Shown: in pieces, positions 1-5,379 of the stretch | Layout of the letters: each line of letters begins with the position of its first letter | Numbering within the stretch: the stretch's first letter is position 1 | Origin: Chitinophagaceae bacterium | Lineage (GTDB): Bacteria > Bacteroidota > Bacteroidia > Chitinophagales > Chitinophagaceae | Direction: 5' to 3' | NCBI GenBank assembly: GCA_947463105.1 | Contig: CANHSD010000193.1 | Coordinates: 1-5,523, forward strand | Length of the DNA: 5,523 nucleotides | Made by a program: the position numbers and the translations under genes | The notes under the pieces: model-generated | What the model was told of the DNA's origin: nothing | Seen by the model: the letters and a program-made list of their open reading frames with translations, nothing else | Database searches by the model: none

Positions 1-1
1 C

Positions 2-550
2 AAAGATGTAGAAATAGGACAGCACTATGCGCCTGTCATCAGCACCAATGGAGGGCTTTGGCGTTACCTGATTGGAGACACGGTTGAGTTCACCAGTGTA
101 GCCCCCTTCCGGATAAAAGTCAGTGGCCGCCTGAAACTTTTCATCAATGCCTTTGGCGAGGAACTGATCATCGACAATGCAGAAAGGGCCATCGCCGAAT
201 CATGCAAGATCACCCAGGCCGTCATCACTGATTACACGGCTGGTCCAGTATATTTTAGTGAAGAAGGAAACGGCGCACACGAATGGCTGATAGAGTTTGA
301 AAAAGAACCAAACGACCTCAACCATTTCTCCACCATCCTGGATGAGGAGCTGAAAAAGCTGAACAGCGACTACGAAGCCAAACGATACAAGAACATTGCC
401 CTCAGGCCTCCCTTGGTCAAATCCCTTCCCCATGGGCACTTCAACAAGTGGCTGAAGCAAAAAAACAAGCTTGGCGGACAGCACAAGGTACCCCGACTGA
501 GCAATGATAGGAAGATCATTGAAGAGGTGTTGAGGATGAAGGTTGAGTGA
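2..550 (+). CDS. GH3-family acyl-adenylating protein, C-terminal part (5' end outside window)
   Basis: The frame is open from the window edge to TGA at 548-550, giving the last 182 residues of a protein that is probably about 500 long. It resembles the GH3 (auxin-responsive promoter, JAR1-like) branch of the ANL adenylating enzymes, which activate a carboxylic acid with ATP and in plants join it to an amino acid. Visible landmarks, numbered in the fragment: LWRYLIGD at 19-26, the GH3 'YRxGD' ATP motif whose Asp holds the ribose; SGR at 41-43, at the hinge to the mobile C-terminal domain; FINAFGEEL at 48-56, conserved in GH3 proteins; and GGQHKVPR at 158-165, whose Lys162 sits where ANL enzymes carry the catalytic lysine near the C terminus. 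These motifs look intact, so the visible part appears functional. The acyl substrate and the acceptor in bacteria are not known to me. The fabG start lies 67 nt downstream on the same strand. Confidence 0.85.
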   Translation, partial: KDVEIGQHYAPVISTNGGLWRYLIGDTVEFTSVAPFRIKVSGRLKLFINAFGEELIIDNAERAIAESCKITQAVITDYTAGPVYFSEEGNGAHEWLIEFEKEPNDLNHFSTILDEELKKLNSDYEAKRYKNIALRPPLVKSLPHGHFNKWLKQKNKLGGQHKVPRLSNDRKIIEEVLRMKVE

Positions 551-558
551 GGATGAAG
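531..558 (+). repeat. 11-bp direct repeat across the GH3 stop codon
   Basis: TGAGGATGAAG occurs at 531-541 and again at 548-558, 17 bp apart. The second copy begins with the TGA stop codon of the GH3-like gene. A GGTTGA lies between the copies, at 541-546. This could be a small tandem duplication that shortened or reset the C terminus, or chance in a purine-rich stretch. Confidence 0.4.
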
Positions 559-592
559 TATTTATAGGTCCGAATTCTTGCAGTTTTTTCAA

Positions 593-600
593 TAATTTTG
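593..600 (+). promoter_or_regulatory. Possible Bacteroidetes -7 box upstream of fabG
   Basis: TAATTTTG is a perfect match to the Bacteroidetes -7 consensus TAnnTTTG and ends 17 nt before the chosen fabG ATG. No TTG or TTTG -33 box is visible at the usual distance of about 17-23 nt upstream, so the promoter is incomplete by sequence. If used, transcription would start around 607 with a leader of about 10 nt. This would exclude a start upstream of 618. Confidence 0.35.
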
Positions 601-617
601 CCTTCTCAAATAATAAC

Positions 618-1373
618 ATGAAACTTCTCGACAACAAAATAGCCATCGTTACAGGCGCAGCCCGCGGAATTGGTGAAGCCATTGCAGTGAAACTGGCTGA
701 ACATGGTGCACATATTGCTTTTACCTATGTAAGCGAGGGCAGTGCCGACAAGGCAGCCGCCCTGGTAACAAAGCTCGAAGGATTGGGCGTAAAAGCAAAA
801 GCATGGAGAAGCAATGCAGGTAATTTTGCAGAATCAGAGGCCTTTGTGAATGATGTCGTGAAAGAATTCGGAACGGTGGATGTTTGCATCAACAATGCAG
901 GCATTTCCAAGGACAACCTGCTGCTCAGAATGACCCCTGAACAATGGGATGAAGTGATGGAAGTCAACCTGAAAAGCGTTTTCAACATGACCAAGCAGGT
1001 CATCAGGCCCATGATGAAAGCCAGAAAAGGTTCCATTGTCAACATGAGCTCCATCATTGGAATACGCGGCAATGCAGGCCAGTCAAGCTATGCAGCCAGC
1101 AAGGCCGGCATCATTGGTTTTACCAAGTCCATGGCACAAGAATTGGGTAGCAGAAACGTTCGCGTAAATGCCATCGCACCTGGATTTGTGGAGACAGACA
1201 TGACCCACTACCTGCAGGAAGGAGAGGCCGCGAAGGCATTCCTGGCCAAAATTCCCCTGGGCAGGTTCGGCTCTGCAGAAGAAATTGGCAATACCACCCT
1301 GTTCCTGGCATCAGACATGAGCAGTTATATTACCGGGCAGGTATTGAGTGCCTGTGGAGGCCTGAATATATAA
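618..1373 (+). CDS. fabG: 3-oxoacyl-[acyl-carrier-protein] reductase (SDR family)
   Basis: This 251-residue cytoplasmic short-chain dehydrogenase is near the usual FabG length of about 245. FabG performs the NADPH-dependent reduction of 3-oxoacyl-ACP to 3-hydroxyacyl-ACP in fatty acid elongation. The Rossmann glycine motif TGAARGIG is at 12-19 and the NNAG strand at 92-95. The catalytic set is Asn117, Ser145, Tyr158 and Lys162 in the YxxxK motif, and the PG motif is at 188-189 followed by ETDM. The segment ISKDNLLLRM after NNAG is typical of true FabG rather than other SDRs, as is the ending GQVLSACGGLNI. The ATG at 618 was chosen because MKLLDNKIAIVTG is the normal FabG N terminus. The frame also continues upstream to a TTG at 543, but those 25 residues are low in complexity and overlap the GH3 gene. 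No Shine-Dalgarno sequence is seen. A related SDR acting on another substrate cannot be excluded. Confidence 0.93.
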   Translation: MKLLDNKIAIVTGAARGIGEAIAVKLAEHGAHIAFTYVSEGSADKAAALVTKLEGLGVKAKAWRSNAGNFAESEAFVNDVVKEFGTVDVCINNAGISKDNLLLRMTPEQWDEVMEVNLKSVFNMTKQVIRPMMKARKGSIVNMSSIIGIRGNAGQSSYAASKAGIIGFTKSMAQELGSRNVRVNAIAPGFVETDMTHYLQEGEAAKAFLAKIPLGRFGSAEEIGNTTLFLASDMSSYITGQVLSACGGLNI

Positions 1374-1406
1374 GAGAATTTAATTCAGGGTATAATTTTA
1401 TTTAAT

Positions 1407-1428
1407 AATATAACATTGCAATTATATT
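1407..1428. repeat. Inverted repeat in AT-rich spacer upstream of the small exported gene
   Basis: AATATAA at 1407-1413 is mirrored by TTATATT at 1422-1428 around an 8-nt spacer. It lies in the 88-bp gap between fabG and the small gene, within a stretch (about 1391-1434) that is almost entirely A and T. It could be an operator or part of a promoter region for the transporter genes. No good TTG/TAnnTTTG pair was found in the gap, and AT-rich DNA readily gives such repeats by chance. Confidence 0.25.
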
Positions 1429-1461
1429 TTATTTGGATTCCATCGTGTAGTTTTACATGCT

Positions 1462-1773
1462 GTGATTAAGCAAATTTTTGCATACCTCTTATTGACGATT
1501 ATCTCGTTCCAATTGCTTCCCGTAAAGGAAGTGAGTGCCTATATTTATGGAAATCAAATGGTGGAGGAGATTTGCAATGCCTCCACAGACACTGACGGGA
1601 AAAATACTGAAGGTGGAGAAGACATAAAAAAATCTGACCTTTTTTATCACGGCTTTCAGCTGAACTTTTCATTGTACCCAATTGAATTAGGTATCAATAC
1701 CTCATACACCCAGGATTATGCATCGCGCCTGGCAGATGATATACCTACCCCACCGCCCCTTTTCTGTTCCTAA
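1462..1773 (+). CDS. Small exported protein of unknown function, upstream of SulP and carbonic anhydrase
   Basis: A 103-residue frame with a GTG start. No ATG exists in frame near the 5' end; the nearby ATG at 1457 is in another frame and stops after two codons. Residues 4-20 are hydrophobic (IFAYLLLTIISFQLLP), like a signal peptide or single membrane anchor. They are followed by KEVSAYIYGNQMVEEIC, an acidic and polar middle part (STDTDGKNTEGGEDIKK), and the tail ADDIPTPPPLFCS. It has two cysteines, 38 and 102. I recognise no domain. Short Bacteroidetes proteins with a hydrophobic N terminus, an LLPVKEV-like segment and a proline-rich end seem familiar, but I cannot name a family. It lies 38 nt before the SulP start, so co-transcription is likely. 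A hydrophobic N terminus with a sensible polar remainder supports a real gene. The start is the weakest point. Confidence 0.65.
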   Translation: MIKQIFAYLLLTIISFQLLPVKEVSAYIYGNQMVEEICNASTDTDGKNTEGGEDIKKSDLFYHGFQLNFSLYPIELGINTSYTQDYASRLADDIPTPPPLFCS

Positions 1774-1811
1774 ACGTCGATTGATTTTTTTAGTGACCAG
1801 AAAATATAATA

Positions 1812-3350
1812 ATGAAAAAATATACTAAATATTTACAGGCAGATTTTCCTGCCGCTATCGTTGTTTTTTTAGTGGCTCTCCCTCTTTGCTTGGGTATTGC
1901 ATTGGGCTCAAAGGCTCCCCTTTTCTCAGGCATCATTGCTGGAGTTGTTGGAGGCATTGTGATCGGTTTGTTGAGTGGATCATCACTGAGTGTCAGCGGA
2001 CCAGCCGCTGGATTGATTGCAATAGTATCCTCAGCCATTTTGCAATTGCCAACCTTTGAAACCTTTCTTTTGGCTGTTGTGCTGGCTGGTTTTATGCAGC
2101 TCATACTGGGCTTTGTGAAAGCAGGAATCCTGGGTGATTTTGTTCCCAATGCAGTAATCAAAGGGATGCTGGCAGCAATTGGCATCATCCTGATTTTAAA
2201 ACAGATTCCACATCTTATCGGCTATGATGCTGATTTTGAAGGCGATGAAACCTTCACACAACCAGACAATCAGAATACGTTTTCAGAATTGCTCAATGCG
2301 ATCAATTTTGAAAGTTGGGGTCCGATGATCATTGGTGTTTTAGCGCTCCTGATCCTTGTATTATTTGATAGCAAGGCCGTCAAATCAAACAAGGTATTAA
2401 AGCAAATACCAGGAGCCCTCGTAGCAGTAATCATGGGAATTCTCTTGAACCTTTTTTTCAATACACTCCATAGTACACTGGTGATAAGCCCTGAGCACAT
2501 GGTCAGTCTACCGATTGCCAAGAGTACAGATGAATTCCTGAACTTCTTCAGCTTTCCCGATATCAAACAGATCAGCAATCCATTGGTCTGGCGAACTGCT
2601 TTTACCATAGCCATTGTAGCAAGTCTTGAAACATTGCTGAGCCTGGAAGCCATCGACAAAATGGATCCGTTCAAGCGGGTTTCACCCACCAACAGGGAGC
2701 TCAAGGCTCAAGGAGTGGGAAACATGATTTCTGGATTGCTGGGCGGGCTTCCATTGACCTCGGTCATTGTCAGAAGTTCTGCGAACATCAATGCAGGGGC
2801 AAAATCAAAAATGTCTGCTGTAATGCATGGCGCACTTTTATTTGTTGCCATTCTGATCATTCCGCAAACATTAAACCTGATCCCGCTGTCAGCACTGGCC
2901 GCAATTTTGATTTACACCGGGTATAAGTTGGCGAAGATTTCCCTTTTCAAGGAATTTCTCAAAAAGGGATGGAATCAATTTATTCCTTTTGTTGCAACCA
3001 TCATAGCAATCCTTTTCTCAGACCTGCTTGTTGGGATCCTGGTGGGCATCAGCGTCTCTCTACTTTTCATGGTGTATAGCAATTTCAGATCGAGCATCAG
3101 TGTAGTCAATGATAAAAACAACTATCTCTTCAGGCTAAGAAAGGATGTTTCATTCCTGAATAAACCTAGCCTCAAAACCAAGTTGGAACTTATGCCTGAA
3201 AACGCATATGTCCTCATTGACACTACACAGGCAGACTTCATCGACAATGATATTATTGATGTGATCAATGAATTCAAACAACATGCGGGATTGAAAAACA
3301 TCCAGGTAGAAATAAAGAAAAACAACAACAAAATGCAACAATTTCTTTAA
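1812..3350 (+). CDS. SulP-family inorganic anion transporter, probable bicarbonate transporter, with compact STAS domain
   Basis: A 512-residue inner-membrane protein of the SulP/SLC26 family, which carries sulfate, bicarbonate or other anions. The transport domain covers about residues 10-422 with many hydrophobic segments. The SulP signature lies near the start: ALPLCLGIALGSKAPLFSGI (22-41) and then LLSGSSLSVSGPAAGL (53-68). A second conserved block, SLETLLSLEAIDKMD (271-285) followed by GVGNMISGLLGGLP (301-314), corresponds to TM8 and onward. Glu273 and Ser277 there appear to line up with the cyanobacterial BicA residues Asp258 and Thr262. Residues about 436-512 form a short C-terminal STAS domain (YVLIDTTQADFIDNDIIDVI). 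A carbonic anhydrase gene starts 18 nt downstream, which is the main reason to prefer bicarbonate over sulfate. Fused SulP-carbonic anhydrase proteins are known, for example mycobacterial Rv3273. The ATG follows an A-rich leader. Substrate and coupling ion remain inferred. Confidence 0.9.
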   Translation: MKKYTKYLQADFPAAIVVFLVALPLCLGIALGSKAPLFSGIIAGVVGGIVIGLLSGSSLSVSGPAAGLIAIVSSAILQLPTFETFLLAVVLAGFMQLILGFVKAGILGDFVPNAVIKGMLAAIGIILILKQIPHLIGYDADFEGDETFTQPDNQNTFSELLNAINFESWGPMIIGVLALLILVLFDSKAVKSNKVLKQIPGALVAVIMGILLNLFFNTLHSTLVISPEHMVSLPIAKSTDEFLNFFSFPDIKQISNPLVWRTAFTIAIVASLETLLSLEAIDKMDPFKRVSPTNRELKAQGVGNMISGLLGGLPLTSVIVRSSANINAGAKSKMSAVMHGALLFVAILIIPQTLNLIPLSALAAILIYTGYKLAKISLFKEFLKKGWNQFIPFVATIIAILFSDLLVGILVGISVSLLFMVYSNFRSSISVVNDKNNYLFRLRKDVSFLNKPSLKTKLELMPENAYVLIDTTQADFIDNDIIDVINEFKQHAGLKNIQVEIKKNNNKMQQFL

Positions 3351-3368
3351 AACAATCAACATACAATT

Positions 3369-4001
3369 ATGAAACCATACGAAAGATTATTACTCGAAAA
3401 CAAGGCTTGGGCCGCCGAGCGTGTTGCAGACGATCCTGCTTTTTTTGAACGATTGAAAAATATCCAGACACCTGAATATTTATGGATAGGATGCAGTGAC
3501 AGCAGGGTTCCCGCCAATGAAATCACCGGTACACAACCCGGTGAAATATTTGTGCACCGCAATATTGCCAACATGGTTGTCCATACAGACTTGAACATGC
3601 TTTCTGTTCTTCAATATGCTGTAGAGGTGTTGAAAGTAAAACACATCATTGTATGCGGCCACTATGGCTGTGGGGGTGTGAAGGCCGCCATGACACAAAC
3701 ATCCCTGGGCATCATCAATAAATGGTTGAGAAACATCAAAGATGTATACCGCATCCACCGCGATGAAGTGGATGGCATTGAGGATGAAAGTAAAAAAACC
3801 AATAAACTGATTGAACTCAATGTGAAGGAACAGGTAATGAATCTTGCCAAAACCTCCATCGTTCAAAAAGCATGGAAAGATAACAATGCTCCTCATCTAC
3901 ATGGATGGGTATATGGCCTAGACAATGGTTTGATCAATCCAATATATGAAATGCCTGCGGGAACACATATTGATCCCATCTTTGAATTTGATAACCTTTG
4001 A
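3369..4001 (+). CDS. can: Beta-class carbonic anhydrase (Can-like, type II)
   Basis: A 210-residue cytoplasmic zinc enzyme that interconverts CO2 and bicarbonate. Zinc ligands are Cys42, Asp44, His98 and Cys101, seen in LWIGCSDSRVPANEI (38-52) and VCGHYGCGGV (95-104). Asp44 and Arg46 form the usual dyad. FVHRNIANMV (61-70) and LHGWVYGLDNGLI (177-189) are typical of the Escherichia coli Can and Haemophilus enzyme group. Trp39, Arg64 and Tyr182 match the residues (Trp39, Arg64, Tyr181) that hold inhibitory bicarbonate in the Haemophilus influenzae enzyme, so this is probably the allosteric type with pH- and bicarbonate-dependent activity. Length fits the family and there is no signal peptide. 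It starts 18 nt after the SulP stop, almost certainly in the same transcript, pointing to a shared role in inorganic carbon supply or pH balance. Its stop lies 6 nt from the stop of convergent adk. Confidence 0.95.
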   Translation: MKPYERLLLENKAWAAERVADDPAFFERLKNIQTPEYLWIGCSDSRVPANEITGTQPGEIFVHRNIANMVVHTDLNMLSVLQYAVEVLKVKHIIVCGHYGCGGVKAAMTQTSLGIINKWLRNIKDVYRIHRDEVDGIEDESKKTNKLIELNVKEQVMNLAKTSIVQKAWKDNNAPHLHGWVYGLDNGLINPIYEMPAGTHIDPIFEFDNL

Positions 4002-4007
4002 TTTTTA

Positions 4008-4583
4008 TTAAGCCCTAGCGTCAATCTCAGCACAGAGCGAATTGAAAATATCATCAATGGAACCCAGGCCGTTCAGGCTAACCACCTTGTCAAACTGACT
4101 ATAGTGGTCTGCAACTGCCAGGGTTTCATTTTTATAGACACTTAGTCTTTTTTTCTGCACTTCAGGATCTGCATCGTCTGTTCTGCCGGATGTTTTGGAA
4201 CGGCCGATCATCCTTGCAATTAATTCCTCCTCTGGCACTTCCATGGCCAATACTACATTGATGGATGTTCCATGCTCACTGAGCAGTACGTCCAGTGCCT
4301 CCGCTTGTGGCTTGGTGCGGGGAAAACCGTCAAACAAAAATCCATACACGCCTGGGTTTGCTGTAATGGCAGCACCAACCATGCCAATGACTACTGCATC
4401 TGGCACAAGCTTTCCAGCATCCATGAAGGATTTGGCTTCCAGCCCCAGTTGGGTTTGGTTGGCAATTTCAGACCGGAGAATGTCTCCAGTTGACAAATGC
4501 TTGAAGCCGTATTTTGCGATCAGTTTTTCAGATTGTGTACCTTTTCCGCTACCGGGAGGTCCAAACAGGATCAAATTGAACAT
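4008..4583 (-). CDS. adk: Adenylate kinase, short form
   Basis: A 191-residue cytoplasmic enzyme that catalyses ATP + AMP = 2 ADP. The P-loop GPPGSGKGT is at 8-16 with Lys14. STGDILR (31-37) provides the AMP-site Arg37, and DGFPRT (85-90) contains Arg89. The lid region runs from Arg124 through RSKTSGRTDDADPEVQKKRL, with Arg128, Arg134 and Arg146 as the likely phosphate-binding arginines. The lid is short and lacks the zinc or long-lid insertion, so the length is about 190 rather than the 214 or so of enterobacterial Adk. This is normal in Bacteroidetes. ATG at 4581-4583 was chosen because MFNLILFGPPG is the standard N terminus. The frame extends upstream to 4673, but the promoter boxes at 4645-4673 lie inside that extension. 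It converges on the carbonic anhydrase gene and diverges from msrB. Confidence 0.96.
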   Translation of the reverse strand: MFNLILFGPPGSGKGTQSEKLIAKYGFKHLSTGDILRSEIANQTQLGLEAKSFMDAGKLVPDAVVIGMVGAAITANPGVYGFLFDGFPRTKPQAEALDVLLSEHGTSINVVLAMEVPEEELIARMIGRSKTSGRTDDADPEVQKKRLSVYKNETLAVADHYSQFDKVVSLNGLGSIDDIFNSLCAEIDARA

Positions 4584-4644
4584 CTGTGACAGTTTTATTG
4601 TTTTATTTGAGATCCGGTAAGGTTTCATTAACAAAACCGGAAGC

Positions 4645-4673
4645 CAAAGATAATTAGATTTGTGGTGAAACAA
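4645..4673 (-). promoter_or_regulatory. Probable adk promoter, Bacteroidetes type (TTG-N18-TATCTTTG)
   Basis: On the minus strand, TATCTTTG (complement of 4645-4652) matches the -7 consensus TAnnTTTG perfectly. TTG (complement of 4671-4673) lies 18 nt upstream as the -33 box. Transcription would start near 4638, leaving an untranslated leader of about 55 nt before the adk ATG at 4583. This is the best promoter in the window. Confidence 0.6.
4655..4662 (+). promoter_or_regulatory. Possible -7 box for msrB, back to back with the adk promoter
   Basis: TAGATTTG is a perfect TAnnTTTG match on the plus strand, 2 bp from the adk -7 box on the other strand. No TTG -33 box is visible at normal spacing, so it may need an activator or an alternative sigma factor, or may be chance. 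If used, the msrB leader would be about 78 nt. Confidence 0.35.
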
Positions 4674-4746
4674 GACCGGAAACTACATCATTGCGGGCAA
4701 AATCCTTACTGATTCACGAATGGACAAAAACACTAAATAAAAAACA

Positions 4747-5277
4747 ATGAATAGAATCACTTTCCTCCTGATGGCAACAGCGCTGATACAGTTCAGCTGC
4801 AGCAATGCCCAGGAAAAAAACAAAAAAACAGCTATAAAAATGAGTGACACAACAAGCAATCCTGCTTTCTCCAGGAACAATGAGGAAAAGGTTGAGCTAA
4901 CAGACGAACAATGGAAAAAGGCACTTACGCCTGAGCAGTATTATATTGCCAGGCAGAAGGGCACAGAAAGACCCTGGACCAGCAAGTTTGAAAAGTTTGA
5001 TGAGAAAGGAACCTATTTCTGTGCAGCCTGTGGCAATACCCTGTTCCAAAGCAATACAAAATTTGACAGTGGTTGCGGGTGGCCCAGCTTTTTTGAACCG
5101 GTCACCAAAAAAAGCATCATTTACACGCCAGACAATACCCTCGGCATGAAAAGAACTGAAGTGCAATGTGGAAAATGCAAAGCCCATCTTGGCCATGTAT
5201 TCGATGACGGACCACCTCCGACAGGACTAAGGTATTGCATCAATGGTGTGATTTTGGGGTTTGAGAAGAAAGGTTGA
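4747..5277 (+). CDS. msrB: Exported peptide methionine-(R)-S-oxide reductase MsrB, possible lipoprotein
   Basis: A 176-residue protein with an N-terminal export signal and a complete MsrB domain (about 48-174). MsrB reduces methionine-R-sulfoxide in oxidised proteins back to methionine. Residues 1-17 are hydrophobic and end in FSC, with Cys18 as a possible lipid attachment site; the lipobox is imperfect because -3 is Gln. Ordinary signal peptidase cleavage after SNA (19-21) is the alternative. Either way the enzyme acts in the periplasm or at a membrane. Zinc cysteines are 92 and 95 (FCAAC) and 141 and 144 (CGKC). GCGWPSF is at 109-115, with Cys110 in the position of the usual resolving cysteine. 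KAHLGHVFDDGP is at 145-156, and the catalytic Cys164 is in RYCINGV. There is no MsrA domain. ATG at 4747 follows AAAAAACA. A start at Met32 would give a cytoplasmic form but would discard a good signal peptide. The stop TGA lies inside the first unit of the downstream repeat block. Confidence 0.94.
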   Translation: MNRITFLLMATALIQFSCSNAQEKNKKTAIKMSDTTSNPAFSRNNEEKVELTDEQWKKALTPEQYYIARQKGTERPWTSKFEKFDEKGTYFCAACGNTLFQSNTKFDSGCGWPSFFEPVTKKSIIYTPDNTLGMKRTEVQCGKCKAHLGHVFDDGPPPTGLRYCINGVILGFEKKG

Positions 5278-5372
5278 AGGGGTTGAACTTGCCAGCCGAA
5301 GGCTGGGGAGGTTGAGAGAGGTTGAACTTGCCAGCCGAAGGCTGGGTCAGCCTGCGGCTTGTTGAAGGGGTT
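5273..5372 (+). repeat. GTTGA-type repeat block with GC-rich hairpins in the msrB 3' region
   Basis: A 27-bp sequence is present twice without mismatch, at 5281-5307 and 5320-5346, starting GGTTGAACTTG. Each copy contains the perfect hairpin CCAGCC-GAA-GGCTGG (5292-5306 and 5331-5345). A third, diverged hairpin AGCC-TGC-GGCT follows at 5349-5359. GTTGA occurs five times (5273, 5282, 5311, 5321, 5361). GTTGAAGGGGTT appears at both ends of the block (5273-5284 and 5361-5372), after which 5367-5378 is a 10/12 match to 5279-5290. The block thus looks like two good units and one decayed unit of a small palindromic intergenic repeat. It overlaps the msrB stop codon (5275-5277) and would be transcribed in the msrB 3' untranslated region. 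Confidence 0.75.
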
Positions 5373-5379
5373 TAAGTTA

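Noticed and set aside
543..617. N-terminal extension of FabG by 25 residues from a TTG
   Set aside because: The extension is low in complexity, overlaps the GH3 stop and is not part of normal FabG. MKLLDNKIAIVTG from 618 is the standard beginning, and a possible -7 box at 593-600 lies inside the extension.
200..682. 160-codon minus-strand frame across the GH3 and fabG start region
   Set aside because: It is antisense to the well-supported GH3-like gene and runs into fabG; its translation resembles no protein.
725..1072. 115-codon minus-strand frame inside fabG
   Set aside because: Antisense shadow of a clear SDR gene with intact catalytic motifs.
1376..1386. GAATT-T-AATTC after fabG as a terminator
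   Set aside because: The loop would be one base, the stem is AT-only apart from its outer pair, and no adjoining T-run is positioned as in an intrinsic terminator.
1790..2188. 132-codon minus-strand frame over the start of sulP
   Set aside because: Antisense to the SulP signature region; composition follows from the coding bias of the real gene.
3480..3896. 138-codon minus-strand frame inside the carbonic anhydrase gene
   Set aside because: Antisense to the zinc-binding core of a well-conserved enzyme.
4195..4620. 141-codon plus-strand frame over adk
   Set aside because: Antisense to adenylate kinase, which has all its motifs on the minus strand.
4584..4673. N-terminal extension of adenylate kinase by 30 residues
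   Set aside because: The usual N terminus is MFNLILFGPPG at 4583, and the adk promoter boxes lie within the extension.
5281..5346. The two 27-bp repeats as a CRISPR array
   Set aside because: Only two full copies with a 12-bp gap made of the same GTTGA motif, no spacers of proper length and no cas genes.
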